Both the position numbers and the translations under genes were made by a program. Below, one piece after another: positions 18,182 through 27,460 of a DNA stretch of 64,000 nucleotides. Numbering within the stretch: the first letter of the stretch is position 1; every line of letters begins with the position of its first letter. A model generated the notes under the pieces. That model did not search any database. It worked only from the letters and a program-made list of their open reading frames with translations, and was not told the DNA's origin. The stretch is from assembly GCF_039994875.1 (NCBI RefSeq), contig NZ_CP121196.1, positions 1,736,001 to 1,800,000 of the forward strand, read 5' to 3'. This stretch comes from Telmatobacter sp. DSM 110680. GTDB lineage: Bacteria > Acidobacteriota > Terriglobia > Terriglobales > Acidobacteriaceae.

Positions 18182-20428
18182 TCACTTCTGAATTTGCTGA
18201 GAGTGCGTTTCTTCCAAAAATGCCAACTCTGAACTCAAGGGTTGCGGCAGACTAACCAATATTCCGACGCTCATCAATTCCTGACCCGTAACGTCACGAT
18301 CCGGCATGGTTCCATCCTCAAAATGAACTCGGTAACGCTTGCCCGGTTCCAGACCGGCCAGCACAAACCGATGCTCCGTTTCGTTTGGAATCGATCCTCG
18401 AAAGACAAACGCCACACCTCTGCGACGGGCCGGGTCCCAATACTCCATTCCATCCCAGTGCACTCCATCGGGTCTTTCCGAAATATGGTAGAGACGAGCA
18501 TCGCGTATCAGCGGCCGCAACTTCTCTTTGTAAATCATGAAGGCGTGCCGGGCTGCTGCGTGCTGCTGGGGCGACCAGGCAGTCGTATCGAGCATGATGC
18601 TCATCCAACCCATCATTCCGCTGCGCAGCATGTAGAGAAAATTCTCCAGGCGGGGCGTGGTCCATTTTTCTACGTAACTTTCCAGCATGGCCGGTGGCAG
18701 GACGTGGCTCGTGTCGTAGAAAGCGCGTCGATTGGAAAGGGGATCATAGGTGTCAGTGATGGAGAAGTAGTCCCCATGTGCCGCCGATCCAAAGTCCACC
18801 ATGCGACCGCCGTCATTGCAAATCTCGAACAAAAGTCCCGGATGCTCGCGGCGCAAGCGTTCGTAGATGTCGTAATACGCTCGAACCGAGTGATAGCTCA
18901 CGTCGGTGGAATTTGAGCCCAATGCGAATTCGAAGCCCGAATCGTGATCGATCTTGAGGGTGCTCATATTGGGTGGAGTGTGCGGATGATCTTTTCTGGT
19001 GCAGCCTTCTGCGACCAGGTAGCCATCGTGCTCCAACATGTCGAGGTGATAGCTCTCCACAATTCGCTTTACTTCCGCAGCCGCATAGCTATGCGCTGCG
19101 GGAACGCCCAGGTCAATGGTCTGTCCCTTGAATTCCTCTGGCTTCCAGTCTGCGCTCACATCATCGATCAGCCAGTCACGCACCTTGGTGTCGCGAACGT
19201 TCAAGGCGCCCGGCGTGTTATCCACACCAGCCTGGCTCCAATCAACCCAGATTCCAAACCGCAAGCCCTGCCGGTGGGCTTCATCCGCGATGGCGGCTAG
19301 TCCGTGGGGAAATTTTTTCGGGTCAGGATACCAATCACCCACTCCGCGAAACCATCCGGCATCAAGATGAAACATCTCCAGGCCCAGTTCACGCGAGTCC
19401 GCAATCATGCGTAGCGCGAGAGGCTCGTCGACCTGCATTCCGCTTCCCCAACTGTTATTTACCATCAGTGGATACTGCGGGTCTTTCCATGTAAGCGGAT
19501 TTCCAAGAACAGTTCGCACCCAGGGACGCAGTTGATTCCCGGCGTCATCCGGACCACCTATGAACGCGCCGAGAAAGACTGTCGGTGTCTCAAAACTTTC
19601 GCCGGGTTGAACTCTCGTCTGAAACGGTCCTAACTCATCATTTAATCCCAGGCGACTCTCAATCTTGTTTCCGACTCGGTTCAGAGTAATTCGGGTGCGT
19701 CCACTGAATTCGATGCCGGCATACCATCCTGCTCGAGCTTCGTTGCGGGAATATATAAAGAACGCGGGAATGATCTCGCGCCCTTCTCCGGAGACCGGAT
19801 GCGCATAGGTCGACGATCGGCCGATCCAACGATAGCCGTCTTCGACTGATTCTTCATGGGTGCCCTGATTCGATGGGGTGTCTGCGCCCTTCTCTACATA
19901 GAAATTCCACAAATTGGCGTCCGGCGAGTATTGCCAACTGACGTCGAGGCTGTCGATCAAGGGCAGCCAGATCTCCTTTGTGCCACGATTCTCAACGATG
20001 ATGCGATGTTCAAAGGGGCCAAACCCAGCGCGAGCATCCCACTGCCAACGCAGACGCAGCCCCACCTCTGCACATTCGTAAACAAATTCCAGATGCCGCG
20101 CGCTGACGATCCCAAGTTTGGGTTTTAGCTGCCACCTTACAGGAACTGGAGCGCCATTGATAAATACGTTCGCAGGGAGCGTCTCTTTCTGCTCATTGCG
20201 CAAAGCGGGTCTACCGGTTCGCTTAAGACTCGTCAGAATTGGAGCGCTGCGGGTTGCGCTCACTTCAATTTGCGCGTCTGAAGTCCTCAACGTGGCGACA
20301 GGATCTGGTGACTGTGCGTATGCGTTGCACGAAAGACACGAACCGCTCACCGCAACCACACATAAGAGGACTCGCCCGGCAACACTGGGAAGCCGCACAA
20401 ATTCTTTCTCATCCTCAACGACGTGCAT
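18182..20428 (-). CDS. Secreted glycoside hydrolase of the GH36/GH27 (alpha-galactosidase) type
   Basis: The start at 20428 is chosen because GGGAG sits 8 nt upstream and a signal peptide follows (RVLLCVVAVSGSCLSCNAYAQS). The open frame upstream overlaps the preceding gene and has no such signal. The ~748-aa product has an N-terminal beta-sandwich (~40-300), a TIM barrel (MIADSRELGLEMFHLDAGW, LRFGIWVDWSQAG, MLEHDGYL) and a C-terminal beta domain. The Asp in EHDGY and the Asp region of CNDGGRMVDFG fit the nucleophile and acid/base positions of clan GH-D (assignment by pattern). It lies 14 nt after a six-hairpin-type enzyme, so the two are co-transcribed for oligosaccharide breakdown outside the cytoplasm. 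Confidence 0.85.
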   Translation of the reverse strand: MHVVEDEKEFVRLPSVAGRVLLCVVAVSGSCLSCNAYAQSPDPVATLRTSDAQIEVSATRSAPILTSLKRTGRPALRNEQKETLPANVFINGAPVPVRWQLKPKLGIVSARHLEFVYECAEVGLRLRWQWDARAGFGPFEHRIIVENRGTKEIWLPLIDSLDVSWQYSPDANLWNFYVEKGADTPSNQGTHEESVEDGYRWIGRSSTYAHPVSGEGREIIPAFFIYSRNEARAGWYAGIEFSGRTRITLNRVGNKIESRLGLNDELGPFQTRVQPGESFETPTVFLGAFIGGPDDAGNQLRPWVRTVLGNPLTWKDPQYPLMVNNSWGSGMQVDEPLALRMIADSRELGLEMFHLDAGWFRGVGDWYPDPKKFPHGLAAIADEAHRQGLRFGIWVDWSQAGVDNTPGALNVRDTKVRDWLIDDVSADWKPEEFKGQTIDLGVPAAHSYAAAEVKRIVESYHLDMLEHDGYLVAEGCTRKDHPHTPPNMSTLKIDHDSGFEFALGSNSTDVSYHSVRAYYDIYERLRREHPGLLFEICNDGGRMVDFGSAAHGDYFSITDTYDPLSNRRAFYDTSHVLPPAMLESYVEKWTTPRLENFLYMLRSGMMGWMSIMLDTTAWSPQQHAAARHAFMIYKEKLRPLIRDARLYHISERPDGVHWDGMEYWDPARRRGVAFVFRGSIPNETEHRFVLAGLEPGKRYRVHFEDGTMPDRDVTGQELMSVGILVSLPQPLSSELAFLEETHSQQIQK

Positions 20429-20442
20429 AAGAAACTCCCGAA

Positions 20443-23040
20443 TCACGGCTTGAACTCGACGGTTGCACGCGCCCTTCGATAAGGACCTGATCCGGCAGGC
20501 GATGCGGCGAAGGTCAAATCTATCGCGCTGTCTTCCAGGGTTTGTGCCACGACACCCTGTACGCTTGCGATGGTCCATCCCGTTTGAAGACCCACGTGAG
20601 AATTTCGATCTGAAGGCACGTCCGCAATCAGAGTAAGAATATTTCGTTGCAACTGAAAGCTCACGAGACGAATGCCGGTATCTGGATCTCCGAGAAGTGG
20701 GCGTGGCCGCTCGGGAACGATCGAAACACCTCCTCGCCATTCAACTTCGATCTCGCTCTGTCCGTGAGGTGCATCGAGAGCAATCCTGGCCTCAGTCTGC
20801 TGCGGAAAGTTCTCCACCCTAACGGCAATTGGTCGATGGTTGAAAACCGCCTGCCCGATCGTCGCGCCGAGAGGGATGTCGGGAGTGAAGTCGAATTTGA
20901 ACGGCGCACCAGGGTTCTCAATCGTCAATTTGAGTCCGTTAGCCTTGCGATGCAACTCAATCGCAATCGAGTTGTGGGACACACCTATGTTTCTCAAAGA
21001 GACATTGGCCCAATTTGCCGGCAGGCGCGGAGCAAACGAAAGATGGTTATTGATGGAGTCCACTTGCAAGCCGAGCAATCCGTGAACCGTGGCATCGAGA
21101 AATCCCGCGGAAGACCAGGTCTGCTCCGGCACAGACTCGATTTGCGGGCGATAAAAGTTTCCGGCCAGTACCTCCGGCATATGACCAGGAGAATCAAGCG
21201 AGCCGAGCGGAAGGAGAGTCATCCACAGACTCAGTCCGGAAACCGGGCGATGCTCTGACCAGAATGTTTCGGCCAGTGCAGCTGTGCCTACTGGCCACAC
21301 ACTCCCTTTCGCGTAGGAATCGGGATCGAAGCCCGCAGAGCCAGCGCCAATGCCACGCGTGCCCCAATCGGTCTGAAACGAATTTGACGCCAGTTGATCC
21401 AGGACAACGCTGGTCTGTTCAGGGCCGAAGAGATGTAAGCTCAGAGCTTCTCCCGGGCCACTGCGCTGTTCCGCCATATCCTTTCCTGACAAATCGTGGC
21501 CACTGATCCAGAAGGACGTTTCGGAACTCCAATAGCGGCTGCCGATGGAATTTCGAGCGCGGCCACTAGCTTTCGAGGCTTCGGCCGCAAGAGAATTGTG
21601 ACCGGTGATCGTCGCCAGATGAGCAAATGCCGTGCTGGCTGTGACCCAACTGGTGGAGAGCCCGAGATCATCCGACATCCGATCCTGTTCATTGCCTCCC
21701 TCTTTGTCAGCAGGGATGCGTGGAAGCGCCGTCGCGGGATCAATCACCGAACGGCAATATCGATATGCCGCTTCAATTTCATCCCAATGCTGATTTGCGA
21801 ACCCTGAATCTCCAGAAGCATCCACATAGCTAGCCAATGTGCCGAGAAACTGGAACGTGACATCAACATGGACAAACATGTAGGGATACTTTCCGCCCCA
21901 ATCAATGAAGTGTGCACTTTGCGAAAGCTCGTGCCAGATCATCCCTGTTTTGCGGTCTTGATAACGAAGAATGAACTCCAACTCGGCGCGAGCCTGCGCA
22001 AGATCGCCGGCGCTCATGGCTCCCTGTGCAGCCACCATTCCATCTCCGGCAAAGAACCACTCGTACTGCGGCCGGCGCGTACCCCGCGTAGCTCCGTATC
22101 CAGCGACGTATCCACATCCAAGGTCCAGATTGCATACCCATGCCTGATCGATCGCAATTTCTGCCCAGGCAATTGCCTTATTCGCTTCGCTATCCGGCGT
22201 CTCGATGCGCAGATCCCTTTCAGTGACCTCGCGAAAATGAGTTGCTGCCTCTGCTTCAAGTGATTCCCGATCGCGAATGAGTTGATTGAAAAGCGATCCC
22301 GAATCGGCATGCGGCGAGTTGAGAGTAATGAATAGCCTTGCAATCCCGGAATGACCTGGGCGCAAAGTTAACCCAATTCCTGCCTGGCTCGCATCATGAA
22401 TTGCGCTGTTGCTTGGATTGTCGTGCGCTACGATGTCCGGTGAGCCGACTGTCGCTGAATATCGGTTCTCTGGCTCAGACAAAACAAACGCAGACAGCGA
22501 TGAATTCCAGGCGTAGGACTGTCCACCGACGCCGGCAGGCCACATCAGGTTCATTACTGGAATGGCACGTACTTCAATGTCGATCGACTTCGCGCCCTCA
22601 ACGGAGTAGCTCAGGATTGCTCCCGGGTGATCCAGGGGAACAAATAACGTCTCGCGAACGATGAAGTCCGGACCAAGATAGGTGCACGTCACCGACTCTG
22701 GCTTGTATGTGACTCGGCTAAGAAGATCCTTACCATTGATTGCGGCAGTCGATCCCTGCGGGCGAAACGCGACGCTATAGCCGCTCAGAATCTGGAATGG
22801 ATAGGCCCAAACCTCCATCCCCTCCGATACATATCCCTGGATGAGAGAGCGCCGACCATGCACGGCAATGAAGCGATGTGGCGCGAACGTTTCTGTATCC
22901 AGCACCAAGATAGCTTCTGTGCGGGAGCTCGACGCTGGTTGCTGACCACGCGCAAAGAGGAGGTTTGCCGCGAGGTTCGTTACCATCCCGACGAGAAGGA
23001 GAACTCTACCCGCGTTGACTGTCCATCGAGATTCGTACAT
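20443..23040 (-). CDS. Secreted (alpha/alpha)6-barrel glycosidase-like protein (amylo-alpha-1,6-glucosidase-like)
   Basis: The ATG at 23040 has a GGAG ribosome site 5 nt upstream; an in-frame ATG 24 nt earlier does not. About 865 aa. A hydrophobic signal/anchor segment (residues ~7-28) is followed by a beta-sandwich N-domain (~35-290) and a helical toroid (~290-680). The toroid contains FAGDGMVAAQGAMSAGD, KTGMIWHELSQS and DDLGLSTSWVTAS, typical of six-hairpin glycosidases and debranching enzymes, and a beta domain closes the chain. The family is certain only at fold level, and substrate is unknown. It is followed after 14 nt by the GH36-type gene. Confidence 0.7.
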   Translation of the reverse strand: MYESRWTVNAGRVLLLVGMVTNLAANLLFARGQQPASSSRTEAILVLDTETFAPHRFIAVHGRRSLIQGYVSEGMEVWAYPFQILSGYSVAFRPQGSTAAINGKDLLSRVTYKPESVTCTYLGPDFIVRETLFVPLDHPGAILSYSVEGAKSIDIEVRAIPVMNLMWPAGVGGQSYAWNSSLSAFVLSEPENRYSATVGSPDIVAHDNPSNSAIHDASQAGIGLTLRPGHSGIARLFITLNSPHADSGSLFNQLIRDRESLEAEAATHFREVTERDLRIETPDSEANKAIAWAEIAIDQAWVCNLDLGCGYVAGYGATRGTRRPQYEWFFAGDGMVAAQGAMSAGDLAQARAELEFILRYQDRKTGMIWHELSQSAHFIDWGGKYPYMFVHVDVTFQFLGTLASYVDASGDSGFANQHWDEIEAAYRYCRSVIDPATALPRIPADKEGGNEQDRMSDDLGLSTSWVTASTAFAHLATITGHNSLAAEASKASGRARNSIGSRYWSSETSFWISGHDLSGKDMAEQRSGPGEALSLHLFGPEQTSVVLDQLASNSFQTDWGTRGIGAGSAGFDPDSYAKGSVWPVGTAALAETFWSEHRPVSGLSLWMTLLPLGSLDSPGHMPEVLAGNFYRPQIESVPEQTWSSAGFLDATVHGLLGLQVDSINNHLSFAPRLPANWANVSLRNIGVSHNSIAIELHRKANGLKLTIENPGAPFKFDFTPDIPLGATIGQAVFNHRPIAVRVENFPQQTEARIALDAPHGQSEIEVEWRGGVSIVPERPRPLLGDPDTGIRLVSFQLQRNILTLIADVPSDRNSHVGLQTGWTIASVQGVVAQTLEDSAIDLTFAASPAGSGPYRRARATVEFKP

Positions 23041-23165
23041 CCCATCTCCAAGCAGCGAGGCCATCCAGTAAGACCAGATTAGCTGCGCCGGGCACGCCAG
23101 TTCAGGAGTTTCCAGAGAACTCGCAGATTAACATCCAGATACTATCGAACTCCGGGCGTCGACGA

Positions 23166-24983
23166 TTATGGTGTACGGTTGGGAGGCGAAGGAAGCGAGG
23201 AGATCTTTCGTATGGCTTCACCTTCTTTGACTTCGTAAATGGCGTCTGCTTTCACATCGTGAAATTCCTGAACCTGCCCGCTTGGCCACCGCACCTCAAC
23301 CTTCTTCATCACGGCATCGTTGCCCAGGCCGAAGTGTAAGCGCGAATCGCTTGTAGACAGGTAACTACTTCCCGCGCGGACTTCATCCACTTGCGTCATC
23401 GACGGACTCGTTACAATGACGCGCGCCCCGATCGCGGACCGGTTGCTCTTCACGCCTACAAGCCGGATAAGCACTCGGTGGTTTTCGTTACGACCGTCGT
23501 TGAGAAACAGGGACGGCGGCCGCCCAACATTGAAGACAACAACGTCGAGGTTGCCATCATTATTGATATCTCCAACAGCAGTGCCGCGTCGCGATTCCAT
23601 GGGCCCGTCATTCAGGCCGGAGGCATCTGCAATTTCACCGAAGGTTCGGTCGCCCTGATTGCGAAATAGTTGAATTGGCTCCGCGAATCGTGGTTCCTCC
23701 GGCACATTGTCCAACAACGATGAAAAATTCCCTGAAGCCATCAAGATATCGGGCCATCCATCGTTGTCAAAGTCGCCAAAGCTTGTTCCCCACTTCACAG
23801 GTGCGAATGTTTTAGCTGCGATCCCCGTCTTCGGAGCGATATCAAAAAACGGAGCTCCACCCTGGTTCCGGTAAAGGCTGGCAGGCTGACGGCCGTATCG
23901 GGTAACAAAGAGATCAAGCTTGCCGTCGTGATCGAAATCGCCATAATCGACGGCCATGTTGCCATAGATCTGGCCGTTGTCTCCCGCTGCGGTCCCCGAC
24001 AGAATTCCAACATCCTCAAAGGTTCCGTTTCCAAGGTTGTGATAGAGGAAGTTATATCCGTCGTCGTTAGTTACAAAAAGATCAGGCCACCCATCACCGT
24101 CGTAATCGCCCCACGCGACACCCATCCCGTGAAGTTTCTGAGGATCATTCACTCCCGCCTTCGCGGATACATCTTCGAAGGTCCCGTCGCCGCGGTTTCT
24201 GAAGAGAAAGTCGGTTTCTCCCTCCATCACATCTGGCAATTGGACCAGCACGCCCTTGTAGGCGAAAGAAGTTGGCGGCGGCAAATGACGAATATCGGTC
24301 GAAACATATCGAGCGACAAAAAGGTCAACGTAACCGTCACGATCATAGTCGGCCCAGGCGGCGCCCGCGCTGAATCCTCCCACCGCTAAACCGGCCTTCT
24401 CCGTAACGTCTTGAAATTTGCAGCCGCCCATATTGCGATAGAGCACATTGTGTCCGTATCCGGTCACGTAGAGGTCTGGCAATCCATCATTGTCGAAGTC
24501 GGCAACTGCAAGACCTGTTGCCCACCGTTTCGTAAGCAGGCCCGAAGATTTCGTGACATCTGTGAAATGGGTCGTTGCGGAGTTGCTGTCCTGCTGATAG
24601 AGCGTGACCATCAGATCGCCACCTTTAAGGTATTGGTCGATCGACGAGTCATTGACAACCGCAATGTCGAGTTTGCCGTCGTTATTGCAATCAAAGAGCG
24701 CGACACCACCGCCGCTCATGGTGTCGACGATATAACGCCTCTCTGTCGTCGTTCGAGGCATGGTGGTAAGCCCAACTTGCCTGGCGATATCGCGAAAATG
24801 GATGGGTGATTTGGCGCGAGACGCCGAAGAGCTTGTCGCTGATTTTGCATTGGTGGGTTTCGCGTTAGAAGATGTGCTGACGATTGCTTTCGACTCGAGG
24901 TTATTAGCTGTGGGAGACATCTGAGGACCCGCTCGAAGCGTCACCGCGATCCAAAGAAACGCAATCAGGAAGCGAACCTTCAT
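23166..24983 (-). CDS. Secreted FG-GAP/VCBS-repeat protein with ASPIC/UnbV C-terminus (CRTAC1 family)
   Basis: A 605-aa protein with a signal peptide (MKVRFLIAFLWIAVTLRA). It then has about seven FG-GAP/VCBS repeats carrying calcium-type DxDxDG loops, such as FDCNNDGKLDIAV, YDRDGYVDLFV and FDNDGWPDILM, which build a beta-propeller. The last ~90 residues form the ASPIC/UnbV domain (NRSAIGARVIV, LHFGLGND, VRWPSGQVQEF). Proteins of this type are abundant in Acidobacteriota and are thought to be exported binding or scaffolding proteins; the ligand is unknown. Same strand as the two glycosidases but separated by ~125 nt. Confidence 0.9.
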   Translation of the reverse strand: MKVRFLIAFLWIAVTLRAGPQMSPTANNLESKAIVSTSSNAKPTNAKSATSSSASRAKSPIHFRDIARQVGLTTMPRTTTERRYIVDTMSGGGVALFDCNNDGKLDIAVVNDSSIDQYLKGGDLMVTLYQQDSNSATTHFTDVTKSSGLLTKRWATGLAVADFDNDGLPDLYVTGYGHNVLYRNMGGCKFQDVTEKAGLAVGGFSAGAAWADYDRDGYVDLFVARYVSTDIRHLPPPTSFAYKGVLVQLPDVMEGETDFLFRNRGDGTFEDVSAKAGVNDPQKLHGMGVAWGDYDGDGWPDLFVTNDDGYNFLYHNLGNGTFEDVGILSGTAAGDNGQIYGNMAVDYGDFDHDGKLDLFVTRYGRQPASLYRNQGGAPFFDIAPKTGIAAKTFAPVKWGTSFGDFDNDGWPDILMASGNFSSLLDNVPEEPRFAEPIQLFRNQGDRTFGEIADASGLNDGPMESRRGTAVGDINNDGNLDVVVFNVGRPPSLFLNDGRNENHRVLIRLVGVKSNRSAIGARVIVTSPSMTQVDEVRAGSSYLSTSDSRLHFGLGNDAVMKKVEVRWPSGQVQEFHDVKADAIYEVKEGEAIRKISSLPSPPNRTP

Positions 24984-25133
24984 TCAGTGAACTTTAACAC
25001 GCTAAACACTCATCAATCCTCGATGTGATCTATGGTTAGCGCTTCAAGAAACATCAAAAAGTAGCCAGTGTGGCGCTTCAGAAATTAACCTGTGATCGCT
25101 TGCTCACGGTGGCTTAGGAGAAGGTGAAAAACA

Positions 25134-27185
25134 ATGCAAGGCAAGATTCGCAATCTGGCGGTCTGCGCAATTTTGTTTTCAATGATGGTTATGGTCGAAG
25201 GACAGGACAAGCCATTCGCTCCCATATCCATTCTTGACATTCCCACCATCGCTGGACGCCCCGTGCAACTCGATGCAAAGGGCAAACTGTTGCCCTGGCC
25301 AATGCCAGACAATATTGGCTACTCCTATTCGTCTTACGTCCTGAGCCAATGGACGATTGTGTGGGATCAGTACAATCGTCAGCGCCTCCCTTATTACTAC
25401 TGCTGTTTCGATTTCGATCGCACCACTTTTGAGCTGCAACCTGATCCGCACTGGGCTAATTCCACCGGCTACCTGCGCGCAATGATGGAAGGATTCATTG
25501 AGCGCTTGTACCCCTACACGGCAAACACGCAAACGCTGACTTTTCTTCAGTCATTCGTTGACTACGAGTTGGAACACGGACTTACGCCCGAAGGGTACGC
25601 GTGGTCGCAGGTGCCTTATGCCTCGGCGAATCCCGGAGCGGAACGATACAGCGGATGGAGCAATCTGGGCGAAGACTACATCGAGCCGCACGTCGTGGGT
25701 GAAGACGGCTACGCGTACCTCAGGCTCTATGAATTGACCGGGAATACGAAGTATCTGCGCGCTGCCATCCGGTGCGCAGAGGCCCTCGTGAAGAATTGGA
25801 CGCCCGGAGACGCGGAACATTCTCCGTGGCCAGTGCGCTGCTACGCGCGTGACGGCAAGGCGCCCGGTGGGCCCATGGGACCCTACTCGGCCAACGTGGT
25901 TGAGCCCATGATGCTCTTCGATGAACTCATTCGCATCAAGCAAGGCAACGTGTCCGACTATCAGCGCGTGCGTTCGGCCGTGTGGGAATGGTTCAAGACG
26001 TATCCCCTCGCACACAATGTCTGGGTCGGATACTTCGAAGACACCGTCCCCAGCATGGGGAACATGAACCAGGTGATTCCGTTGGAATTCGCTCGCTATG
26101 TCCTGCTGCATCCCGAAAGGGACCCTGACTGGCGCGAGCATGCAAGAAAGTTGATCGAATGGGTGAAGACGACTCCGAAATGGCCCAAGTATGTGGTACA
26201 CGGCGCGACCATTACAACGGAACAGGGCAATGGCAAAGAATATTGCTGCAACGATCCAGGTCAATGCTGCGACAGCCATACATCGCGTCTTGCCGCGGTT
26301 GAGGCTCTTTACTATGCGAAAACCGGGGACGTCGCTTACCGCGACGAAGCTTATCGCTCGTATAACTGGGTCACTTACTTTCAGGGCCTCTCTTCGGCGG
26401 CGCACAGTCCGTTTGCCGCGCAATGGTGGTTCACCGATGAGTTCGCTGACGGCCCGCGCCGCATGATGGATGCTTTCTGGGCCGTGCCGGAATGGGCGCC
26501 GGCAGAGGAATCGCATCTGCTCGGCTCGAGTTCTGTCGTGACTGGAATCCACTACGGCAAAGGCTCGGTGACTTACTCAACCTTCGATCTTGAAAGTGAT
26601 GACGTTCTGCGCATCGACTTTGTCCCGCAGTTCATCAACGCCGACGGAAAGCCGATGGCGCGACACACTGATCTTAACCAGGCCGGTTTCACCTTCGATG
26701 AGAAGACGCGCGTACTACGCATTCGCCACGTAGACGCCCGCAGCATCGACATCCAGGGTGAGGATGGATCGCCGTCGGCGCGGATGGTGACCTTCGATGA
26801 TCCGCATCTTCCCACAGGAACTGTGATCAAGGGAGAGTACCCTGCGGGCGTCATCGAGTGGGGAGAGAATCAGTGGGCCATGCATGTCCCGCAAGGCAAA
26901 TTTGGCACGTTCAACCTTGCTCTCGCCGATCCCAGTGAGCACCATGCGGAGTTCCAGTTCTACTGGCCGCGTTACTTCGTTGGTTTGGATGTGTATAACG
27001 GCGGACCTCAAGATGCCACCGTAACCATTCGCTGCCCCGAGATGCGCGAAGTGACATATACCGTAAAGTCCGGCGAACTTCGGCGACTCAGAACCAATTG
27101 GCCCGACCGCAGTTCTAGAGTGTCCTTCGAATTTCAAAACGGCGAAGGCCTGCTCTTCGACAACCTCGCTTTTCGCGCGGACTAA
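25134..27185 (+). CDS. Secreted hypothetical protein, probable (alpha/alpha)6-type carbohydrate enzyme
   Basis: A 683-aa product with an AGGAGAAGG ribosome site upstream of the ATG and a signal peptide ending near MMVMVEGQ. Residues ~100-440 are helix-rich, with repeated tyrosine/tryptophan segments (DGYAYLRLYELTGNTKYLRAA, TSRLAAVEALYYAKTGDVAYRDEA) typical of six-hairpin barrels. Residues ~470-683 look like beta domains. A Cys cluster (YCCNDPGQCCDSH) near residue 370 could bind metal or form disulfides. I cannot name the family. The context of secreted glycosidases on the other strand suggests polysaccharide processing. Ends 75 nt before the tRNA-Glu copy that bounds the mobile element. Confidence 0.65.
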   Translation: MQGKIRNLAVCAILFSMMVMVEGQDKPFAPISILDIPTIAGRPVQLDAKGKLLPWPMPDNIGYSYSSYVLSQWTIVWDQYNRQRLPYYYCCFDFDRTTFELQPDPHWANSTGYLRAMMEGFIERLYPYTANTQTLTFLQSFVDYELEHGLTPEGYAWSQVPYASANPGAERYSGWSNLGEDYIEPHVVGEDGYAYLRLYELTGNTKYLRAAIRCAEALVKNWTPGDAEHSPWPVRCYARDGKAPGGPMGPYSANVVEPMMLFDELIRIKQGNVSDYQRVRSAVWEWFKTYPLAHNVWVGYFEDTVPSMGNMNQVIPLEFARYVLLHPERDPDWREHARKLIEWVKTTPKWPKYVVHGATITTEQGNGKEYCCNDPGQCCDSHTSRLAAVEALYYAKTGDVAYRDEAYRSYNWVTYFQGLSSAAHSPFAAQWWFTDEFADGPRRMMDAFWAVPEWAPAEESHLLGSSSVVTGIHYGKGSVTYSTFDLESDDVLRIDFVPQFINADGKPMARHTDLNQAGFTFDEKTRVLRIRHVDARSIDIQGEDGSPSARMVTFDDPHLPTGTVIKGEYPAGVIEWGENQWAMHVPQGKFGTFNLALADPSEHHAEFQFYWPRYFVGLDVYNGGPQDATVTIRCPEMREVTYTVKSGELRRLRTNWPDRSSRVSFEFQNGEGLLFDNLAFRAD

Positions 27186-27259
27186 AAATCAGCGCAAACA
27201 GAAGACACGGCAGGCACGTGACGAGAATTCCAGGGACGTGGAGAGGTTATTGATCTTAT

Positions 27260-27341
27260 TTGGCGTCCCCGACGGGATTTGAACCCGTGTTATCGCCGTG
27301 AAAGGGCGGTGTCCTAGGCCGGGCTAGACGACGGGGACGCT
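27260..27341. repeat. attL-side 82-bp direct repeat containing a full tRNA-Glu gene
   Basis: Bases 27260-27341 are identical to 37507-37588 and in the same orientation. The repeat covers the whole tRNA with its CCA plus 1 bp on one side and 3 bp on the other; flanks diverge immediately outside. Together with the adjacent tyrosine integrase, this marks the left end of an integrated element of about 10.2 kb. Excision would leave one copy. Confidence 0.9.
27261..27338 (-). tRNA. tRNA-Glu (anticodon TTC), copy 1
   Basis: Read on the minus strand, the gene runs from GTCCCCG to CGGGGAC, G73 and an encoded CCA. The acceptor stem is 7 perfect pairs. The anticodon loop is CTTTCAC (TTC), and the T-arm is ACGGG-TTCAAAT-CCCGT. 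The first anticodon-stem pair is a C-A mismatch (CCGCC against GGCGA), shared with copy 2. Both copies look intact. Confidence 0.95.
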
Positions 27342-27349
27342 GGCCAATA

Positions 27350-27378
27350 ACTATAAACACTTTGAAAACAGTAGTCTA
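27350..27378 (-). promoter_or_regulatory. Candidate sigma-70 promoter for tRNA-Glu copy 1
   Basis: On the minus strand: TAGACT (27373-27378), 17-bp spacer, TATAGT (27350-27355), with 11 nt to the first tRNA base. It lies in element-derived sequence. The flank of copy 2 shows no comparable box. Confidence 0.5.
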
Positions 27379-27430
27379 AAAAAACTCCTCCTTGCTTTCG
27401 TTCACAAATAGCATTAAATTCCTGTGTGGT

Positions 27431-27450
27431 ATTGCCCTATAATTGCCCTA
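27431..27450 (+). promoter_or_regulatory. Candidate integrase arm-type sites, left end
   Basis: Two direct copies of ATTGCCCTA (27431-27439 and 27442-27450), 11 bp apart start to start, lie between the tRNA and the integrase start. A matching pair occurs at the right end (37440-37459). Equal spacing of one helical turn suggests a recombination-protein binding site. Confidence 0.5.
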
Positions 27451-27460
27451 CGGTTTCCTG

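Noticed and set aside
18182..20740. Longer 852-aa form of the GH36-type gene
   Set aside because: Its first 104 codons overlap the preceding gene and are Arg/Ser-rich. The start at 20428 has a good ribosome site and signal peptide.
25551..26552. 333-aa minus-strand frame opposite the secreted protein
   Set aside because: Shadow of the 683-aa gene, which has a signal peptide and ribosome site. The antisense frame has neither.
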